Positions 43,715 to 52,563 of a DNA stretch of 64,000 nt are shown here, in pieces (positions within the stretch are counted from its first letter, which is position 1; the number at the start of each line of letters is the position of its first letter). Location of the stretch: positions 1,488,001 to 1,552,000 of the forward strand of contig OZ242191.1 of assembly GCA_965205915.1 (NCBI GenBank), given 5' to 3'. Both the position numbers and the translations under genes were made by a program. The stretch is from VXMO01 sp965205915. Its GTDB lineage: Bacteria; Chloroflexota; Dehalococcoidia; UBA6926. The notes under the pieces were generated by a model. It made no database searches. It was not told the origin of the DNA and saw nothing but the letters and a program-made list of their open reading frames with translations.

Positions 43715-44548
43715 CTAGCCCTCTCCAACTTGCTGCTTGGCTTGCTGAGTCATCTCGTACTTGAGGGGCTTTGAATTCTCGTTGGGTATGCGAACGCCAA
43801 GCTTCTGGAGATGCGGCCAAATCTTGGCCTTGAAGTCAGTCCCGAATTTTGCGCCGTCAGCCTGTGCCAGGGCATGTCCCGCCCAACTGCGCTTGATGAT
43901 TTCCTGACAGTCCGTGCTCTTGAATGTTCCGATCGGCAACTCTTTAGTGATTGACTGCGCCATTTTTTCGTAATCTAATACTTTATCCGATGCCACGTTG
44001 GCCTGCTTTGGCGAGTTCGCTTTCGCCGGTGTCCCTGCTCCGATGACATGCAGATGCTCCGGCGGCACAAATGAATGAATTGTCTCTGACTGCTTCCCCG
44101 TGTCGCCGGTTACGACCAGCAAGAAGGGAGGCGCTTCATCCGGATACGGCATGTCCGGACGCGAGATCATGGCCGTATAGAGTGCCAGGAAATCGCTGTC
44201 GTCGCTCACTATCGTAATATGCTCGGTTGCACCTATCAGAAGATCGGTTATGGCGTCGATCACCAGGGCCACGTCGGCTGAATTCTTGGCGTTGGTGTTG
44301 CTGTAATGTTGGACGCCATGAGGCACGATGCGGACATCCCGAAAGCGGCCATCGCCCCAAACTGACCAGAGACCGACCTGATCGGCTCTCACATACAGGT
44401 GAACGACAGACGGCTTTGGGGCTTTGACAGGCCATTTCGTCAGCAGCTCAATCAGGAGTTCCTTGCCCTTTCCGGCAAGATTCTCCATATCAACGTATAC
44501 CGCAGACTGCACGGAATCACCGGCTATGGCTTTACGGCTGGCTGTCAC
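43715..44548 (-). CDS. NYN-domain (PIN-like) putative ribonuclease
   Basis: A 277-residue protein. The first 160 residues are a NYN domain with the acidic site residues in VYVDMENL (about residue 19), KNSADVALVIDAITDL (about 91-96) and IVSDDSDFLAL (about 115-118). A linker rich in A/K/P follows, then a C-terminal domain (residues 200-270) with ACxEIIKRSW- and WPHLQKLGVRI-like helices, resembling an OST-HTH/LOTUS type fold. NYN proteins act on RNA. Stands alone between repeat-rich intergenic stretches. Confidence 0.8.
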   Translation of the reverse strand: MTASRKAIAGDSVQSAVYVDMENLAGKGKELLIELLTKWPVKAPKPSVVHLYVRADQVGLWSVWGDGRFRDVRIVPHGVQHYSNTNAKNSADVALVIDAITDLLIGATEHITIVSDDSDFLALYTAMISRPDMPYPDEAPPFLLVVTGDTGKQSETIHSFVPPEHLHVIGAGTPAKANSPKQANVASDKVLDYEKMAQSITKELPIGTFKSTDCQEIIKRSWAGHALAQADGAKFGTDFKAKIWPHLQKLGVRIPNENSKPLKYEMTQQAKQQVGEG

Positions 44549-44900
44549 TATCGACTCCTTCTAGGCCGAGTCACTGTAGCAGACGCAACGATGCTAGCCA
44601 ACAGGCCCGCCGCCATATCCCATTGCGCGTTTCCCCGTCCCCCCCCGCCCCCTGTCATTCCGAGCGCAGCGAGGAATCTAAGGCTCCCCCCCGAATTCCC
44701 GCGCCGCCCCACCCGTCACCCCGCGCGCCTCCTGTCATTCCGAGCGCAGCGAGGAATCTAAGACGTCCCCCATTCGTCTCATCCGAATCCCCCCCGCGCC
44801 TCATCCGAATCCCCCGCGAAGGCGGGGGCACGCCACCCACGAAGGCAACCTTCTCAAGTGAACACGCAAAACAAACCAACGTAGGGCGTGAACTCAAAAA
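44549..44900. other. Intergenic stretch with second-family repeats
   Basis: No gene seen. Contains two identical 30-base copies of the second dispersed repeat (44653-44682 and 44733-44762) and a REP-like palindrome CCCCCGC-GAAG-GCGGGGG (44806-44823). The following tRNA gene is transcribed toward this region. Confidence 0.8.
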
Positions 44901-44977
44901 TGGTCGGGGCGCCCGGATTTGAACCGGGGACCTCCGCGTCCCGAACGCGGCGCGCTGCCGTGCTGCGCTACGCCCCG
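44901..44977 (-). tRNA. tRNA-Pro (anticodon CGG)
   Basis: The minus strand gives a 77-base cloverleaf with encoded CCA. The acceptor is CGGGGCG with CGCCCCG, the anticodon arm CCGCG-TTCGGGA-CGCGG with CGG, and the T arm CCGGTTCAAATCCGG. Confidence 0.93.
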
Positions 44978-45068
44978 ACCGACAATGAAAGCGCGGGCAA
45001 TCGAACCACCCGCTCCCCTAAGAGTATACGGGTATACGGGACGATGGTGTGTGTGGCCGATCGGCCAG

Positions 45069-45833
45069 TCATTTGGACAGGATGGATCGAGCGACAGACT
45101 CAAGCACGCGGCGGACTTCCTCGTCAAGCTCATTCTGCGGATAATGCACAGGCTGCTTGGCCGAGCCAGGACCGCGCCCAGGCCATCGCTTGGCTAAGGC
45201 CTTGGCTATGGTCTCAAAGTTCTTGGATCTGCTGAGCACCACGCGGCTCCGCTCATCAAAGTCTAGGAGCCAGCCATGCAGGGCGCGGCGCATGCTGATG
45301 TGGCTGCTAGGCCCGCGCCGGTGCAGTTCATTGGCATTGCTCAGAGATGAGCCAAATGTGATCTGTGCATCCGGCAAATCTTGCTCCTGGAGCCAGAGGC
45401 CGCGCCTGAATACATCGTGCTCTGGGCGCTTCGGCACCAATTCGCCCGTCGGGACGAGCTCCTGCCAATTCGGCTCAATCTCTTCAGTAACACGTATCCC
45501 CAACCGACACTTTGTCCGCAGGGCCTCCCAAAGGATCTGGTCGTTCCAAGTGCGTTTGTCTTCACCGGGCTCGAAATTGGGAGACTCTAGCAGTCTTGAA
45601 TTGGACAAGGCCCTTCCGAGGTGCCACCGGCGAACGAATTCGAGATCTCCTTTGCTTTCGGCTGTGGCCGACGAGAGCCGTATGTGTGCAGAGTCCAGCA
45701 TTTCGTCTATTTCGCGATCCAGCGCCTCCGCCGCGTCGCGGTGCTCCTCTGCGCCGAAACGTGAGCGACGTGTCGTTCGCACACGGCTAGTTAATCTGCC
45801 AGATTCAGTCTGGGACCAGAGCAAGACGGGCAT
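45069..45833 (-). CDS. Uncharacterised third protein of the GHKL-ATPase operon
   Basis: A 254-residue protein that I do not recognise. It is charged, cytosolic and helical; residues 30-110 (AAEALDREIDEMLDSAHIRL, KGDLEFVRRWHLGRALSNSRLL) and the arginine-rich C-terminus are notable. No nuclease motif is obvious. ATG at 45833 shares one base with the stop of the GHKL-ATPase gene (TAATG), so the two are coupled and probably work together. Confidence 0.7.
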   Translation of the reverse strand: MPVLLWSQTESGRLTSRVRTTRRSRFGAEEHRDAAEALDREIDEMLDSAHIRLSSATAESKGDLEFVRRWHLGRALSNSRLLESPNFEPGEDKRTWNDQILWEALRTKCRLGIRVTEEIEPNWQELVPTGELVPKRPEHDVFRRGLWLQEQDLPDAQITFGSSLSNANELHRRGPSSHISMRRALHGWLLDFDERSRVVLSRSKNFETIAKALAKRWPGRGPGSAKQPVHYPQNELDEEVRRVLESVARSILSK

Positions 45834-48397
45834 TAGTGACTCTCCTCATACAGGCGCATCATATGTGCGGCACATTGCCTGTAGTCCTCCGCCAGAGACG
45901 TGAAGGGTACCTCCGGATGCCCTTTGCCATTGCGTTCCAGTTGATCCATCAACTCCCCGAATCGTTCCCACTTGGTACCATCCACTCCGGGCGGTTCGCC
46001 GGAACAGAGTTCATCCAGGCGCGTCCTGTCGCCAGTGTTCCAGGCCGGAACGAGCGCCCATTGCATCAGAGCTTCGCAGGTGATTTCCAGGAGGAACGCA
46101 TTTCGGCCCGAGTACGATGAGCCGGAGCCGGATTCCGCGCGCGCAAGTTCCCTGTGTGTCAAGTACTTTTCCGCAAAAAGCAGGAGCAACTCCCCGTCTT
46201 CCTCTTGGAGCTTCCACCGTGGAAGCTCCTCGTTTCGCTCCTGTAGGCGGAATGGCAACCAATCCTGATTAAGTGGGTCTGTTTCGATCAGCAGGATATA
46301 AGAAGCGGATGCCGGTGTAATGTTGTCGTTATCGGCGCGCAGGTCAGCATTGATCAAACGCCGCCCCGGTTCCACGGCAATCACAATTGTGTCATCAACG
46401 GGTAGGGGCATCTCGCCCGGTCGACAGAAAATAATGTCTCCCGACCAAACCGCCTGCCGACCTGATGTGTCGCCCTCAGGTGTTCCCCGGAGAGAGTGAT
46501 GTTGTTCGTCTGCAAGCATCGGAATAGCGCCTGCTATGCTAGCATTTAGAGAGGATCTTACAACGTCAGGTGTGTTGTTTCTGGCATTTATTTGTATTGC
46601 CACCCTGTCGCCAAAGTTGACCCGTTCTCTCCCCGATACAGATCGTGTCCGATTCTCGACAGAGATAGACGCTGCAAGGGGATTTACGCCAGTTTCTGGC
46701 GGATCCTGATTCACGTAAATAGAGCGAGAGGCCCGCGCAACCACCCGCCCGTTATGCAGTACTCGCGCCACTAGACTCCACTTGCCCTGCGCCGCTAATT
46801 CAATCTGATCTGGTCTGGTTGCATTGCGCACGATCTGAAGACGCCCAACTTTCAGGTCACCTTCGCGCTCAAAGAAACTGACAGTTTGCGCCTGCCTCAA
46901 GGGCACTTCAAGATGCTCCTCTGCATGTCGCGCCTCGATTGACACTGTTACGTTTGTGGGGAAAGGCAACGAACTGGTTATAAAAACCTGAACATTTTCG
47001 AGGGCCTGGCCATAATTTACGCGGGCTACTTTCGGATCTGGGAGGGCAAACGAAAACAGGCATTCCCACCGTGCAGTTGTTGGTGTCGGCCTTGGGCCAC
47101 GCGCATTTGGGGCAAACCACTGCAAGATTTCCCGGGCTATGTCTGGCTGGGGTACAGTCCTTCGTTCCCTCTCCCTTTCCTCCCGCCATCCCAGCTCTGT
47201 CGCAAACTCTTCTACAGTTCTCTCGACTTTCCTGTAGATTGATTGGACAAGCCCATCGCGTCTGTTGAATTTGTGGTGCTGAGGGGTTTCTAAATCACGG
47301 AGCACCTTGTCTAACGACAGGTCGAACTCCACAAACCCCCGAAATCCAGGACGCTTGTCTCGTGGAACAAAACCAGACAGTTCCCGATCCCCGCTCCGGA
47401 TCGTCGTTATCCATTGCTGACCGCGCATCAGTTGAACCCCGTCCATTTGCGCGTCATCCCCGTCCGCGTCCGACAATTCTAGACGCTCGTCATATAGCAG
47501 AACGATTCGCTTTATTTGTAGATCATCGCTAGAGTCGTTACCGCTCATTTCCCTGACCGCCACGCCTGTGGGGGAAGCGCCTACCCATGGTTCCCCTTGC
47601 CACCATGATGGAACGACAATGTCTTGACTTTGTCCGGAAGTTTCATCCGAGACGACAATTTCCAGCGCTCCAGTCTGAATGGCCCGCCACCAACACCGTT
47701 GCAGCCATTCGGCAAGTTCGCCGTTCCGAATCGCTGTCAAAGCCTCATCGGAAAGAAAGGGGACAATGACCCTCGTTCCCGTTTCGGACAGGGAATCCAG
47801 CCTCAGATCAATTTCTATTCCTGTCTCGTCCAAGTATTGTGTGCGAATGACACGAATGGCCTCATTGCCTTCAAGAGGTGGTGACTTGATCGTGTCGACG
47901 GGATTCGCGTTACGAACTCCAAGCCGGTATGAGCCATCGGCCAGCCTCGTATCGTAAAGCATCATCATGCGTCGGTCCCGGGCGGCACCCGGTGGATTGG
48001 CATGATAGAGAAATGCTGACTTCCCTTGGCCGCGTGAGCCCAAAGACGCCCCATCCGATTTGGTGAAGCCCTGCCCCTCAAACGCGGCCCAATTCTCAGC
48101 GTCATGGAGAACGTAACCACTGTCCTGCAATTGTTGCGGCGTGCGAATAGGTCCGCGTAGCCCGTGCGTCCCCGAATCCGTCACCGTCAAAAAAAGGTAC
48201 TCATTGCCATCCGAGCCCCTGCGCTCATGCAGCCGATACTCAACCCTAACGGTGGGACTATTGAACCGGGCGTCCAACGAATTTTGGACAGGCTCCTGAG
48301 CAAGCGCCCGAATCGGACCGTTATCACCATAACTCTGAATGTTTGATCGGATTTGCCGCACCATGTCCGATGCTGTATTGACGTATTGGGAAGTCAT
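45833..48397 (-). CDS. GHKL ATPase, MORC/Hsp90-like, in a putative defence operon
   Basis: An 854-residue protein whose first 150 residues form a GHKL ATPase. The N box is ALAQEPVQNSLDAR (residues 32-45), G1 is TVTDSGTHGL (about 71-80), and G2 is SLGSRGQGKSAFLYHA (about 113-128). An S5-like middle and a long beta-rich C-terminal half (repeated immunoglobulin-like segments, about residues 460-700) follow. Prokaryotic GHKL/MORC-like ATPases of this sort are known from restriction and conflict-type operons. ATG at 48397 has AGGAG six bases upstream. It lies between a HARE-HTH gene and a coupled gene of unknown function. Confidence 0.8.
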   Translation of the reverse strand: MTSQYVNTASDMVRQIRSNIQSYGDNGPIRALAQEPVQNSLDARFNSPTVRVEYRLHERRGSDGNEYLFLTVTDSGTHGLRGPIRTPQQLQDSGYVLHDAENWAAFEGQGFTKSDGASLGSRGQGKSAFLYHANPPGAARDRRMMMLYDTRLADGSYRLGVRNANPVDTIKSPPLEGNEAIRVIRTQYLDETGIEIDLRLDSLSETGTRVIVPFLSDEALTAIRNGELAEWLQRCWWRAIQTGALEIVVSDETSGQSQDIVVPSWWQGEPWVGASPTGVAVREMSGNDSSDDLQIKRIVLLYDERLELSDADGDDAQMDGVQLMRGQQWITTIRSGDRELSGFVPRDKRPGFRGFVEFDLSLDKVLRDLETPQHHKFNRRDGLVQSIYRKVERTVEEFATELGWREERERERRTVPQPDIAREILQWFAPNARGPRPTPTTARWECLFSFALPDPKVARVNYGQALENVQVFITSSLPFPTNVTVSIEARHAEEHLEVPLRQAQTVSFFEREGDLKVGRLQIVRNATRPDQIELAAQGKWSLVARVLHNGRVVARASRSIYVNQDPPETGVNPLAASISVENRTRSVSGRERVNFGDRVAIQINARNNTPDVVRSSLNASIAGAIPMLADEQHHSLRGTPEGDTSGRQAVWSGDIIFCRPGEMPLPVDDTIVIAVEPGRRLINADLRADNDNITPASASYILLIETDPLNQDWLPFRLQERNEELPRWKLQEEDGELLLLFAEKYLTHRELARAESGSGSSYSGRNAFLLEITCEALMQWALVPAWNTGDRTRLDELCSGEPPGVDGTKWERFGELMDQLERNGKGHPEVPFTSLAEDYRQCAAHMMRLYEESH

Positions 48398-48419
48398 CGG
48401 CTACTCCTGTTCGCCATGC

Positions 48420-48917
48420 TTAAGCCATGCTGTGGTTTCCGCGGCGCCTTGTCCCGCGCCGCACCCTTGCCCCAACGTTCCTCGCCGTTGGGAAGTCCGC
48501 GCGGAGGCCATAAAATCCCTTCGACGTGGGACGCACGAAACGGTCATCCAGTACTAGTCGTGCGACAAGAGTCGCCCCCGGCTCGCTGCCGTTGATTTGG
48601 CCGCCCATACGCTGCACTTCCTTGGCCAAATCCTTGTAGTACATCGGCTTGCCCGGCTGTTGCAGCAGCACCTTCTCCGCGAGATCGGTTATGGATTCGC
48701 CGTTGAACCGAATTGAAGCTGTTTCCTGGAGTGGCGGATCATGCGATGCAGGCTCAAGATCGGCCTCTACGTCGCCCAGCAGTCCGTCCACGTGGCGCAG
48801 TCGTTCGATGATTTTGGTCAGGCGTTGCTCTGACGTGGAGATCAGTGCCCGAACATCCTCCAACTCCACGCGTAAGTGCTCTCTCTCGTTCCGTAATATT
48901 CGCTCTAGCTCGGTCAT
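48420..48917 (-). CDS. HARE-HTH domain protein with coiled coil
   Basis: A 165-residue protein. Residues 1-55 are a coiled coil (ELERILRNEREHLRVELEDV, EQRLTKIIERLRHVDGLL). Residues 75-145 are a HARE-HTH winged helix (SITDLAEKVLLQQPGKPMYY, KDLAKEVQRMGGQING, LVARLVLDDRFVRP, GFYGL). HARE-HTH domains are found in chromatin proteins and in bacterial restriction proteins and RNA polymerase delta. The start at 48917 has GGGGGC upstream and a near-consensus promoter 31 bases before it. First gene of the operon with the GHKL ATPase. Confidence 0.82.
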   Translation of the reverse strand: MTELERILRNEREHLRVELEDVRALISTSEQRLTKIIERLRHVDGLLGDVEADLEPASHDPPLQETASIRFNGESITDLAEKVLLQQPGKPMYYKDLAKEVQRMGGQINGSEPGATLVARLVLDDRFVRPTSKGFYGLRADFPTARNVGARVRRGTRRRGNHSMA

Positions 48918-48947
48918 GGCAATGCCCCCTGTTATCCGTGCGATGTA

Positions 48948-48976
48948 ATAATAGTGTGAATAATAGCGCGTGTCAA
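48948..48976 (-). promoter_or_regulatory. Near-consensus promoter TTGACA-N17-TATTAT of the HARE/GHKL operon
   Basis: On the minus strand, TTGACA (48976-48971), a 17-base spacer and TATTAT (48953-48948). The direct repeat AATAATAG-N4-AATAATAG overlaps the -10 and could be an operator. Confidence 0.8.
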
Positions 48977-49172
48977 GTCCATAACAGTATGACGCCATAG
49001 GCTATTATGATGAAGAAGGAAAACAAGGGGCGGCGTCCAATGGAAATGAAGTTGCTAAGCGCGGAATGCGGCGACTTGACCGCCATTCCCCGTAAGGGTT
49101 TGAAACCTAAACCCGCCCTATATGCCCTGCCGTGCCATAAATATCGCGAACTGCGAGCCCGATATCGTCCGG

Positions 49173-49358
49173 TCAACCCTCGGTTGTTTCCAGGTATGCG
49201 TTGATGTCCCGCATATCGAGCATCGTAACCGCGTCCGAACCGAACAGAACGATCGAGATGGCGCGTCGGATCCGCCGGAATGCGCGGGAAAGAGGCGACT
49301 TTCTATCAGGGCGGGCCGGAGCGGTCGCAGCAACTGCGCACGCCGGACTGACTGTCAT
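49173..49358 (-). CDS. Small protein after the SNase-like gene
   Basis: A 61-residue frame starting with ATG at 49358, two bases behind the stop of the SNase-like gene. It has a basic segment (PLSRAFRRIRRAISIVLF) and an acidic end. It has no recognisable domain. The close coupling makes it plausible as a real gene; the region 48977-49172 beyond it holds no gene I can support. Confidence 0.35.
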   Translation of the reverse strand: MTVSPACAVAATAPARPDRKSPLSRAFRRIRRAISIVLFGSDAVTMLDMRDINAYLETTEG

Positions 49359-49359
49359 G

Positions 49360-49674
49360 TCAGACCGCGTATCCCCGTGCTCGGAGCGCATTGTTGACGT
49401 GGACATCGCCGACCCATACCTCCGCTATCAGCCTACCAAGACTGTCTGATTCACTCGCCTCATAAAACACTATTGTATCCGCCACAAGCTCGGATAGGTA
49501 CGCGTGCGCCTGCGTATGCCTGGCAGGGTCGCTCGGCAACGTGATGCCCGCCAATACCAGTCGCTCCGCGTCCTCCATGTAGATGACCCCGCCCTCGATC
49601 ACATCCGCGACGCGTCCCCATCGGCGCGGCTTGGGAACATCGCCCAAACCACCGGCGTCACCCTGAGACTCCAT
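49360..49674 (-). CDS. Staphylococcal-nuclease-like domain protein, short and degenerate
   Basis: A 104-residue protein resembling the SNase fold: GGVIYMEDAERLVLAGITLP, a helix HTQAHAYLSELVADTIVFYE, then DSLGRLIAEVWVGDVHVNNALRARGYAV. The arginine of the GR motif is present, but the usual APE(T) loop with the catalytic glutamate is replaced by LPSDPARHT, and the protein ends where the fold is barely complete. It may be inactive. Follows the Yip1 gene by 19 bases; no clear ribosome site. Confidence 0.6.
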   Translation of the reverse strand: MESQGDAGGLGDVPKPRRWGRVADVIEGGVIYMEDAERLVLAGITLPSDPARHTQAHAYLSELVADTIVFYEASESDSLGRLIAEVWVGDVHVNNALRARGYAV

Positions 49675-49693
49675 CAGATTCGCAGAGTGCCTG

Positions 49694-50263
49694 CTACTGC
49701 CTGGAGCCGAGAGTGATGACCAGGGCCAGCCCTGTTATGATCCGGCCGATAATTGTCCCCCCGAAGACGGCAATCGCGGCAAGCGCCAGACCGGTTCCGA
49801 GAGTCTCACGCACCGCGACGATCAGTGCCGTCGCCATCCAAAGTATTGATGCGAGCAACGCCGCCTGACCGATGACGGGCAGCGCCGTCAGGATCAGCAG
49901 CAACCCGGGCGACGCCGTAAAGCCGGCGCTGCGGAGGAATTGCAGGAACGACCCGCCCTGGAAACCCGCAGCGGACGTGCTCGCTATCAGCGACACGATC
50001 ATGTACGCAAAAAAGGCGCTCAGCGCCCAGCCGCCCAGGGTGAACAGGCCCGCACTCAAGAACACCGTGAGGGCGCTATCGTCCGATTCTCCGAACAGCA
50101 CCGCGAACCCCGAGCCGATGCCATGCACAATCGTCACCAGCGCCACGACGAAAACGGCCTGCCGAATCGCGCTCGGATCACGCGCAAGCTCCTCGTACAG
50201 CCGCGGATCCCCAAGCGCCGACCGCGCCATCCGGGTTGGCAAACTATCAGGCGGCCCTATCAT
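49694..50263 (-). CDS. Yip1-family membrane protein
   Basis: A 189-residue protein with an N-terminal cytosolic part (LPTRMARSALGDPRLYEELARDP) and five hydrophobic helices (from about residue 35 to 185), fitting the Yip1 family of integral membrane proteins of unknown role in bacteria. The frame extends upstream through a REP element (its translation WIPAFAGMT is the usual sign of this), so the ATG at 50263 is preferred. Confidence 0.75.
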   Translation of the reverse strand: MIGPPDSLPTRMARSALGDPRLYEELARDPSAIRQAVFVVALVTIVHGIGSGFAVLFGESDDSALTVFLSAGLFTLGGWALSAFFAYMIVSLIASTSAAGFQGGSFLQFLRSAGFTASPGLLLILTALPVIGQAALLASILWMATALIVAVRETLGTGLALAAIAVFGGTIIGRIITGLALVITLGSRQ

Positions 50264-50312
50264 CGTTTCGTGCCCGTCACCCTCGTCCCATCCTCCGTCA
50301 TTCCCGCCCCCA

Positions 50313-50340
50313 CCCGTCATTCCCGCGAAGGCGGGAATCC
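50313..50340. repeat. REP palindrome
   Basis: CCCGTCATTCCCGCGAAGGCGGGAATCC with a half copy just before (50296). It lies between the divergent Yip1 and cinA genes. Confidence 0.85.
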
Positions 50341-50445
50341 AAAACTCGCTGCGCCACCAACCGTCATAACTCCCCTCAACGTTGTTATCGTAACCGTTAG
50401 AGTATAGGAACCGACGGTGAGAAGTCGCAGGAGGGCATCGCGCCA

Positions 50446-51705
50446 ATGACCACAAACGATGTTGAAGTGCTGCGCGGAGAAATCATCTCCATCGGTACGG
50501 AGATCCTGCTCGGTGCGCTCACCGATACCAACGCCAACTACCTCGCCTCCCAACTCCCCGCAATCGGCATCGGCAACTACCGCGTCACCACCGTCGGCGA
50601 CAACCAGGATCGACTCGCCCGCGTCTTTCAAGAGGCCTGGAACCGCTCGGACGTCATTGTCGCGACGGGCGGCCTCGGCCCCACGGAGGACGACGTAACC
50701 CGAGAGGCCATCGCCCAATTCATGGGCGAGGAACTCTACTCGGACCCAACGCTCGAAAAAGAACTGCGGGAGTTCTTTGACGGGCGCGGCATCGCCATGG
50801 CGGAACGCAACCTCAAACAGACCATGCTCATCCCCTCCGCCCGCCCCCTCCCCAACCCGCGTGGCACAGCGCCCGGTTGGTGGGTCGAAAAAGATGGCAA
50901 AGTAATCGTCTCCATGCCCGGCGTCCCGCGTGAGATGTACAGCATGTGGGAAGATCAGGCCGTCCCCCGCCTCCGCGCCCTCCTCATGGGCCGTGACGCC
51001 GTCATCCACTCCCGCACCATCAAGACATTCGGCCTCAGCGAGGCGAGCGTCGATGAACAGCTTGGCGAGCTTCTGCGCGGTCTCAACCCCACAATCGGCG
51101 TCTACGCGAAATCGGACGGCATCCACATCCGCCTCACCGCCCGCGCCTCGACCGAAACCGACGCGGCAGGGCTCATCACGCCCGTCGAGGACGAGGTCAA
51201 GGACCGCCTTACCGCCCACCTCTGGGGTCAGGACGCGGACACGCTTGAGGCCGTCATTCAGCGCATCTACACGGAGCGCGGCTTGAGCGTTGCGACCATG
51301 GAATCCTGCACCGGCGGCAACCTCGCCAACATCCTCACCGATGCCCCCGGCGCCTCCGCCTACTTCCGCGCCTCCTACGTCACCTACACCAACGAGATGA
51401 AAATCGCGATGGGCGTCCCCGCCGACATCATCGAGAAATACGGCGCGGTCTCCGGCGAATGCGCGATTGCCATGGCGGACGCCGCCCGCGAGCGTTCCGG
51501 CGCGACCGTCGGCGTCGGCATCACCGGCGTCGCAGGCCCCGGCGAACTTGAGGGCAAGCCACCGGGACTGGCATTCATCGGCATCTCGGACGAGCGCGAC
51601 CACAAGATGCGAGAAGGCCGCTACCCCGCCCAACGCCTCGATTTCAAGCTCCGAGTAACCCGCACAGCCATGTTCGAACTCCGAGGCTGGGCCCTGGCGC
51701 GGTAG
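50446..51705 (+). CDS. cinA: CinA family nicotinamide-nucleotide amidohydrolase
   Basis: A 419-residue two-domain CinA. The N-terminal molybdopterin-binding-like domain (IISIGTEILLGALTDTNANY, IVATGGLGPTEDDVTREAI, MPGVPREM) is linked to the C-terminal amidase domain (SVATMESCTGGNLANILTD, GAVSGECAIAM, GITGVAGPG). The full protein acts in NAD salvage by deamidating NMN; ADP-ribose pyrophosphatase activity lies in the N-terminal part. The ATG at 50446 gives the standard start. The next gene begins 20 bases downstream. Confidence 0.93.
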   Translation: MTTNDVEVLRGEIISIGTEILLGALTDTNANYLASQLPAIGIGNYRVTTVGDNQDRLARVFQEAWNRSDVIVATGGLGPTEDDVTREAIAQFMGEELYSDPTLEKELREFFDGRGIAMAERNLKQTMLIPSARPLPNPRGTAPGWWVEKDGKVIVSMPGVPREMYSMWEDQAVPRLRALLMGRDAVIHSRTIKTFGLSEASVDEQLGELLRGLNPTIGVYAKSDGIHIRLTARASTETDAAGLITPVEDEVKDRLTAHLWGQDADTLEAVIQRIYTERGLSVATMESCTGGNLANILTDAPGASAYFRASYVTYTNEMKIAMGVPADIIEKYGAVSGECAIAMADAARERSGATVGVGITGVAGPGELEGKPPGLAFIGISDERDHKMREGRYPAQRLDFKLRVTRTAMFELRGWALAR

Positions 51706-51725
51706 TAACCAGAAAGGAGCAAACC

Positions 51726-52515
51726 GTGACCCTCCTGGAAACCTGGCGCAAATGGGCCGATGTAAACGCCGAAGGCCATCCCCCCTACGTACTGGACGCC
51801 GACAAGGAATCCGAGGCGTTCAGGAAACTTGAAGCAAGAGGCAGGATTGGCGCGTACGGAAACAAGCGGGAGGCGTATCACGATCCGAACCTCAAGCCGA
51901 ATCGTCTCAACGTGGGCCTATTACCATACCCATTCATAGGTGACTTGGAGAACGCCACAATCTTCGTGCTCATGGCCAATCCCAACGCCAAGCCCTCTGA
52001 CGCCTATGATGGTGACGGCTGGGACAAGAATAGGCACATAGGCAATCTGGAGCAGGATTTCAGCGGCATAGAATTGCCATTTGAGTCACTGAGTCGCCAA
52101 CCTAAGCCAGACGGCTATTGGTATAGCCGGCTAAAGCGAACCATAGAGCGGATAATGAAAAAGAAAAACCTCTCACATGAGGACGCGATTGAACTTGTTG
52201 CCAAAAAACCTGGCCGTCATCCAACGGTCCCCATACTGGAGCACCGATTTCGTCGGCGGAGTGGAAAAACTGCCCTCCGCCCAACTCGCTCTAGACTACG
52301 TCAAGAAGGAAATTGTTCGGCGTGTCAAGAACGACAACGCAATACTTATTGTCGCTCGGCGAGTCAAAGACTGGAATCAAGACAATTATCTGTCGGATGA
52401 GTTAGGGGACAACGGCCGATTCATCACAAGAGCGAACAGGTTCGGATCGTTGAACCCATACACCGCCGGCGGCAGAGCCATTCTCCGCCACTTTGGCATC
52501 CCGACAGACGTTTAA
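51726..52515 (+). pseudogene. Uncharacterised gene with a frameshift in an A6 run
   Basis: The GTG start at 51726 has AAAGGAG nine bases upstream. The first frame encodes about 160 sensible residues (GHPPYVLDADKESEAFRKLE, NATIFVLMANPNAKPSDAYD, GYWYSRLKRTIERIMKKKN) and then turns to nonsense after the AAAAAA at 52202-52207. The second frame continues sensibly (NLAVIQRSPYWSTDFVGG, FITRANRFGSLNPYTAGG) to a stop at 52515. Removing one A restores a single 262-residue protein. Family not recognised. The homopolymer makes either polymerase slippage, phase variation or a sequencing error possible. Confidence 0.75.
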
Positions 52516-52563
52516 CCCCATCCGCCTTGACCCCCCCGTCTACAATGGTACAAACAAACAGCC

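Noticed and set aside
44901..49000. tRNA-Pro as attachment site for the HARE/GHKL operon
   Set aside because: The operon lies on the 5' side of the tRNA, no integrase is present, and I find no copy of the tRNA 3' end near 49000.
49007..49204. 65-codon plus-strand frame between the HARE-HTH and SNase genes
   Set aside because: No ribosome site, basic random composition, and overlap with the small minus-strand frame at 49173; not convincing.
50317..51633. 438-codon frame on the minus strand opposite cinA
   Set aside because: It is a shadow of the GC-rich cinA frame; low-complexity G/A/D/V composition, no domain.
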